Below, piece by piece: positions 58,780 to 64,000 of a stretch of 64,000 nt of DNA (the stretch's first letter is position 1; each line of letters begins with the position of its first letter). The stretch comes from Larix kaempferi. Taxonomy: Eukaryota > Streptophyta > Pinopsida > Pinales > Pinaceae. Location: positions 7,943,001 to 8,007,000 of the forward strand of contig BSBM01000994.1 of NCBI GenBank assembly GCA_027924585.1. Reading direction: 5' to 3'. Under the pieces are notes generated by a model that saw only the letters and a program-made list of their open reading frames with translations, made no database searches and was not told where the DNA came from. The position numbers were made by a program, and so were the translations under genes.

Positions 58780-60990
58780 AAAGCATCTAGGTCTCTTGAT
58801 AGAACTGGAAGGGGCTAACTCCTCCTCCTCACCTGAAGAGTGTTTCCCTGAACTACAAATCCGTGAACTCTGTTCTCTTCGGAGCCACATGTTCCTCATT
58901 CTTTGGCACTGGTGGTAACTCATAAGACTTCCTAGATGCCAAGTTCTCGAATCCAACATCTCAGCTCACCACTATCTTTCATTGCGCTGGCATGAAGATC
59001 CTGTAAGGTCTTGTTGTACCCCACAAATATGTTCCTCACCTGAAGGCTCCAGCTTCGTCCTCTTCTCCAAAGGAACATGGATGTAAACTGGACAACCAAA
59101 GATCATAAGATGCCAAATCTCTAGTTTCACTCCTGTGAATGCCTCCTCATGAGTCTTGTCCTCCAATATCTTGTGAGGACTGATGTTCTGCAAATATACC
59201 GTTGAGTTACATGCTTTTGCCTAAAGAAACATAGGTAGACCCTGATCATGAATCATAGCCTTTGCAGCAATGATGATGGACTGGTTCTTTCTCTCTGCAA
59301 CCCCATTCGTTTGTGGGTTGTACGAGACTGTGTTCTCCCTCTTGATCCCTGCCTCCTTGCAGAAATATTGGAAGTCATTTGAGGTGTACTCTCCCCCATT
59401 ATCTAACCTCAAGACCTTGATCTTCTCACTTATCAGGTTCTCCACCTAGGTCTTGAACTCTCGAAACCGACCGAAGACCTCATCCTTGGTCTTCATAAAG
59501 AAGACCCAAGTTTTCTTGGAAAAGTCATCCATGAATGTCACATAGTATGATGCTCCCTGCATAGATACTACAAACCTCGGTCCACATATATTTGAATGAA
59601 TAAGATCCAAAATCCCTTTGGACCTACTCTCCCTGCTTGGAAAAGCAGCCTTGACATTCTTTCCAAGTGCACATCTTCTGTCGCTCAACACTGAAATCTG
59701 GAAGACCAGTGACAATCTCCCTCAGAATCAACAACGCTCTGTAATGCAGGTGTCCCATCCTCCTGTGCCATAGCTCACACATGTTGTCACTGTCATGTAC
59801 CAAGTACTGAACAGGATTCTCATGCAACCTGTATAAGTTACCCTCTCTAACCCCAATCCTCACTGTTGTGTCAGGGATAGCTCCCTCTGGACGTATGAGT
59901 ACTTGCCCTTTCTGAAAGATGATGGCAAAACCCCTGTCCTCCATAAATGAGACTGAGAGCAAGTTCTTCTTCGGTCTTGGTATATTTAGCACATCCTGAG
60001 CATCAAACAAGCCTCCTAACTCAAGCTGGAACAAAATTGTTCCCTCTCCTTTAACTGCATACTTGGCATCATCACCAAGCTTCACATGGATCCCTAAATC
60101 CGTCTCTGTCAAACTACTAAATAGCTCATATGCTTTCGTCATATGGCGAGATGCACCACTATCCATGCACCATACACTCCTAACAACTGTGCTGGTGGAA
60201 AGGCAGGAAACTAGTGAGAAGTCACTCTCGAACTTTGTAGAAAACTCAGTCAACAGAGACTCTACAAATGTTGCTACCTGTTGCGTTTTTCCTTCTTCTT
60301 CCCTAGCTTTGAGGTTGCCCCCTCATCGTTACCCTTCTTGTTGGGAACCTTTCCTTTGCCCTTTCTTGTCTTACTGACAAGGGCCATGTTCTCATCACTA
60401 CCTCCTTGCTTGCTAGCTCTGCACTCCTCCTGAGTCTCTTCCTAAATGCAATCATCCCAAAGCCTATCCCACTTTAGAAGTTTCTCTTCGGCGTAGATTC
60501 CTTTTACAAATGGTTCCCATGGCTTGGTGAAACCATTCAATACCACATTGACAAGCTCTGCATCAACCACTTTCTCTCCAATAGCTGCAAGTTGATCGCA
60601 TATCTGAGTAATCCTCATGAGATAGCTAGTAACATTGTCAGATCTTGACATCTAGGCATCTTTGATGTTATTCTTCAAAATCATCTTCCTGTTCATGTTG
60701 TCACTCTAGAATAAATCTGCTAGAGCCTTGTACATTTCTCTAGCTAACATTTTCTCTGCTACATGAAGAATCAAGTGATCCTTCACAGTGTCTAGGATCA
60801 CTCTCTGGGATTTGATGTCCTTCGTCTCACGAGCTGCTAACTGAGTTGGATCAATCGATGCAGGAACAACCTTCTCCACAATTTCCCAAAGGTCATGTTC
60901 CTTCAAAAGAAAGGTTACCCTCGCCTTCCAGGACAAGAAGTTAGATGCCCCATCTAACCTATCTTCAAAACTAAGACTAATTGCTACCAT
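58780..60990 (-). pseudogene. Copia gag, protease and integrase of element C, decayed
   Basis: ATG at 60990 (MVAISLSFEDRLDGASNFLS) starts gag. The capsid continues past TAG at 60708-60706, 60654-60652 and 60444-60442, each where Gln is expected. The zinc knuckle seen in the intact element is missing; a Lys-rich stretch (about 60370-60280) is followed directly by the protease. Protease CMDSGASRHMT is at about 60165-60135. LWHRRMGHLHYRA and GLPDF (59770-59700) are the pre-integrase part. Integrase has DLIHSNICGP (Asp to Asn at the first acidic site), LDNGGEYTSNDF and NGVAERKNQS, with TAG at 59448-59446 and 59223-59221. Pol breaks at element B. Confidence 0.88.
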
Positions 60991-61155
60991 TTCTAGATCT
61001 GATCAAAAAATAACTATTGTGTGCTTATTCCCTCAAGCACCCACCAAGATCTACTATTGTAAACCCCAAATCTACTCTAGATCTGTATGTTGGTCAGTCA
61101 GATCTAAAAGATCTGTTGTTGTAGACTTCAAATATGCCTCTCTCTCAGAGTGAAT

Positions 61156-61167
61156 GCTCTGATACCA
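61156..61167 (-). other. Primer-binding site, element C
   Basis: The minus strand reads TGGTATCAGAGC next to the LTR. Confidence 0.92.
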
Positions 61168-61372
61168 TGTTAATTTTCTAATCCCAACACCAGATAAATA
61201 ATTTTCTAGTGATTTTCCTTAATGAAAATTATATTGCAGCTCATTTAATAATTTATACTTCTTGAATTATTAACAGAATCTAAATAGCAGAAGCAAAATG
61301 GAAACAGATCTACTCAATAACACATATGCATAAATTTATGCCATTCAAATATGCTTTTCATTAAGATAATAT

Positions 61373-62018
61373 CAGTGTTACACGGGTACGCGTTTCTGGA
61401 CCCCGGAAACGAATTTCCTCGCTCCCATGCGTTTCGGAAACTAGGAAATGAGTTTGGGTACGTTTCCACCGCGTACCCAAATCCGGAAACGGCGGGAAAA
61501 GCACATAGGGGTCGTTTCCTCAAAAGGCAGAAACGTTGGCGAGTTTGTGGCCCAAAAATAACCACGTGGCGACTCGGATTTCCTCGTTTTCCCTCTGATT
61601 TCGGTTTCCCTCGGATTTTCTTCACCCGTCGTCTTCCACACAGCCCATTCGCAAGGGTTTCCGGATACAACTTCGTCGTTTCACTGATTTTCGGGTCGGG
61701 TTTTCACTTTGCAAAGGCCGCGTTTACTAGTTTTCGGGTCGGGTTTGCACATTGCAGAGGCCGTGTTTACTAGTATTTAGTTACTAGTTACTACTAATCA
61801 GTAATCTTTAAAGTTTAAACTCTTAAATTATAATTTTAAATTTTTTTAATTTTGTAGTATTCTGGGTGGGGTCCCCTATAATTTAAAAATTTTCCTATGT
61901 TGAAGACCTCGACGTATCCTTCAGCGTTTCCTAAAATTTGGGGGGTACTTCTACATATGTCGTTTCCGCGTTTCCCCGCTCCCGCGTCCCCACGTCCCGG
62001 AAACTTGGTGGAACATTG
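61373..62018. mobile_element. hAT-like element E4 (646 bp) in the LTR of C
   Basis: 8-bp duplication GATAATAT at 61365-61372 and 62019-62026. The empty site AAGATAATATCCAAGC is in the other LTR near 40784-40799. Ends CAGTGTTACAC and, reverse-complemented, CAATGTTCCAC. GTTTCC/GGAAAC words crowd both ends, and the CCCCCCAAATTTTAGGAAACG box (reverse strand) is shared with E2. No transposase. Confidence 0.88.
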
Positions 62019-62330
62019 GATAATATCCAAGCATACAAGGGCTCCCTTACTAGGAAAATGTCCCAATGAGAAAAATACAATCTACAACAAACCTGGCAAT
62101 TTTGCCCTCAAAAAAAAAATATATATATATATATATAAAATAAAATCCCTCTGACTACAATCTGCCCCAAAAAACCCTTCTCTGCACATTTTGCTCTTAT
62201 ATGGCCCTGTACGGATCCATACAATCTATTGTACGATCCGTACGAATCTACCTGCGTTCTGCTATTTGCTGGCTGTGTGGTCTGTACAGTGCTATACGGC
62301 ACTGCTAGGTTGTACGATCTCTCTACTAGG

Positions 62331-62855
62331 TGTTAGTTTTTCTACTTGTTTAGCATAATAACATTAAACAATCTATCACTGAAAGAAATACAAGCATAGC
62401 AAGAACAATGAACACAAAATTTCTCTCAGGGAATCCACAAGGAAGAAAACCCCAACAAAACTTCCTCAATATAGAATTCACAAAGTACAAAGATAAACCC
62501 CAAGACAAAATCAGCTTATCTTCCACTTGTGTGAACTTCTCTCTCTCTCTCCTATGCGAACTTGTGTGAGTGAGATGAGTGAGTACAAATGAGCAACTCA
62601 TCCTCTATTTATATTCTTCAGTTGAGGTGACTTTTCCCCAACTGGGCCGACTTCTCCTAACTGACTGGGCCGACATGTCAAATACATAATATAATAATAT
62701 TTTTTGGGTTCTTCTAGGCCGACACAAGACCTAGGGTTTACACTAACTCTTTCAATGACTCTTATTTTATCAAATAGATCAATGATATCTCCTAAAGGAG
62801 GAATATAGTAGACAAATACATTTAGAATATCTTCCGCAGTTACATTTCTTTAAGA
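62331..62855 (-). repeat. Solo LTR of the F family
   Basis: Flanked by CTAGG at 62326-62330 and 62856-62860. Aligns along its length with 1874-2401. The other LTR of C shows the uninterrupted sequence. Its right end reads TTTAAGA, so the usual CA terminus is absent or the edge is off by a few bases. Confidence 0.85.
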
Positions 62856-63111
62856 CTAGGTTGTACAACTGCTCTGCTGAACTGTACGGCCCTCCTACAA
62901 ATCTGATCTGCTAGTACAGCCCTAGAAAAGCTCCCTGCCTAATGTCTTCTTCTCTTTGCCAAATATGGAAAGTGAAAGTCCTTCTTCACTTTCCTCAAAC
63001 TAGATTGTGTTGAGTGTCTTTTCCTCTCACTTTGGCTACCTTTTATGATCTTGAGATGAACCAAAATCCTAACCTCTTAAGTGAACAATGGTTGAGATTA
63101 GATCTCCCCCT

Positions 63112-64000
63112 TGTTATCCACTAAATTGCACTTAGTGGATTCCGAGTGAACCGTTGAAGTTGTGAACATGTTCAATGTTCATTGTCAATGTTCTGAGATC
63201 CATCAAGCCAAAAAAAATTGGCCCTTTGTAATTTTTGCATGTCCAGACCCCTGTGGGGGAATTGTAATAAGTTGGTCTATGCATGAATTTTTTATGAAAG
63301 GCTTGGTCGACCTTAGGGTTTGTTATCGGGGGGATACTCTAGAGTGTTTTTTCATTAGGAATTATGCGATGCTCTTCAGTGACGTATAATTCCCGAGTTT
63401 TTCACTCACACCTCCAAAGCTGGAGTATTTCCATGATGGTAAATTTTGAGGAGTTATTAAAGCCTACTGAAATGTATTTTTGCAACATGCTAGCCATCAG
63501 TAATAATTCGTTTGGACATGCAGTAGGGGTCCCCTAGGAGTTTGGTGCCATTCCGATGAAAATAATTTTTTCCATAAATTAGACCATTTTTTTAATGGTT
63601 TAAATGAAAAAATTCAAAATGTAATAAAAGTGTCGTCATGAGGCGGAATTTGGTGTGGGGAGGCTCGTTTTGACGATCTGAGCATCCTCTTTACCCTAGT
63701 GCCCACTTTATCCATTTTTCGGGCAACTACGACGTCTCTGGGAGCATTTTTTGCTAAAGAGGCATCATTTTGGCATTTAAATGCTAAAAATTTTGAAAAT
63801 GCACCATGGACAAAATCACAAAAGTCAAAAAAATGAATTAAAAAATGGTTTGGAAAGGTGGCATAATGGTTAATTAAGGGGTGCGATCATGTTAAAGAGT
63901 TAAAGGCATGGTTTAAAAAATCACATTATTAATGTGATGAGTGACATCACATTAGAAGTGCGTGAGTCTCTCCTCACGTGGGCAGTTTGCCATGCACAAG
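63112..64000 (+). repeat. Ty3-like LTR, G family, second copy, runs off the window
   Basis: TGTTATCCACTAAATTGCAC starts inside the LTR of C and aligns with 21087-21990. The probable target duplication begins CCCCT (63107-63111), but its partner lies beyond the window. Confidence 0.7.

Larger units (their letters stand above)
61168..63111 (-). repeat. 5' LTR of element C with three insertions
   Basis: TGTTAATTTTC at 61168, then LTR sequence broken by E4 (61373-62018), a solo F-type LTR (62331-62855) and, at 63112, the G-family element. Removing the first two restores co-linearity with 40590-41337. The last part, about 230 bp, is not in the window. Confidence 0.88.
40590..64000 (-). mobile_element. 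Old Ty1/copia element C, split by later insertions
   Basis: Read on the minus strand: 5' LTR (right, 61168-63111 with insertions), primer site, gag, protease and integrase (60990-58780), [element B], reverse transcriptase and RNase H (48563-46928), [element A in the polypurine tract], 3' LTR (41559-40590). The right LTR is interrupted at 63112 by a G-family element that leaves the window, so the outer end of C is not seen. Confidence 0.88.

Overview
The window looks like nuclear DNA of a seed plant, most likely a gymnosperm or another species with a very large genome. Reasons: one dispersed host gene with a 12.9 kb intron, dense nested LTR retrotransposons with plant-type primer sites (initiator-Met for Copia, Asp-like for Ty3), a plant-type LINE with an RNase H domain, hAT-like DNA elements with 8-bp target duplications, and methylation-type decay. 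No bacterial operon, CRISPR array, rRNA or tRNA gene was found. The taxonomic guess is inference.

Host gene. Two minus-strand exons (18764-19085, then 5671-5830) join in phase across an intron of about 12.9 kb. They encode part of a plant alpha/beta-hydrolase-fold protein with an unusual Gly-Gly-Gly-His-Ala-Ala nucleophile elbow. Other exons lie outside the window or were not found. The intron holds a decayed LINE reverse transcriptase, a snapback repeat, tandem repeats and a nearly intact Copia element (10977-17772). That element has CTATA target duplications, LTRs differing by about nine transitions plus a 23-bp indel, and one continuous gag-pol frame broken only by five TAG codons.

1-2.9 kb: the 5' part of a second Copia element (F) next to a piece of a large Ty3-type LTR. 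19.9-29 kb: two hAT-like elements, a Ty3-like LTR, a 5'-truncated LINE with poly-A and a 20-bp target duplication, and a chromovirus-like solo LTR with TATTT duplications. 29.2-38 kb: Copia remnants on the plus strand. One gag was invaded by an hAT-like element, itself invaded by a second, after which 743 bp across the junctions was duplicated in tandem.

40.6-64 kb: an old minus-strand Copia (C) split by later insertions. Ty3-like element A (41565-46922) sits in its polypurine tract. Ty3-like element B (48569-58774) sits in its pol and itself carries a solo Copia LTR and an hAT-like element. The other C LTR holds an hAT-like element, a solo F-type LTR and a Ty3-like LTR running off the window. 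Because the other LTR copy is in the window, several insertions can be compared with their empty sites. Premature stops in the Copia elements are repeatedly TAG where CAG is expected, a signature of plant CHG methylation decay.
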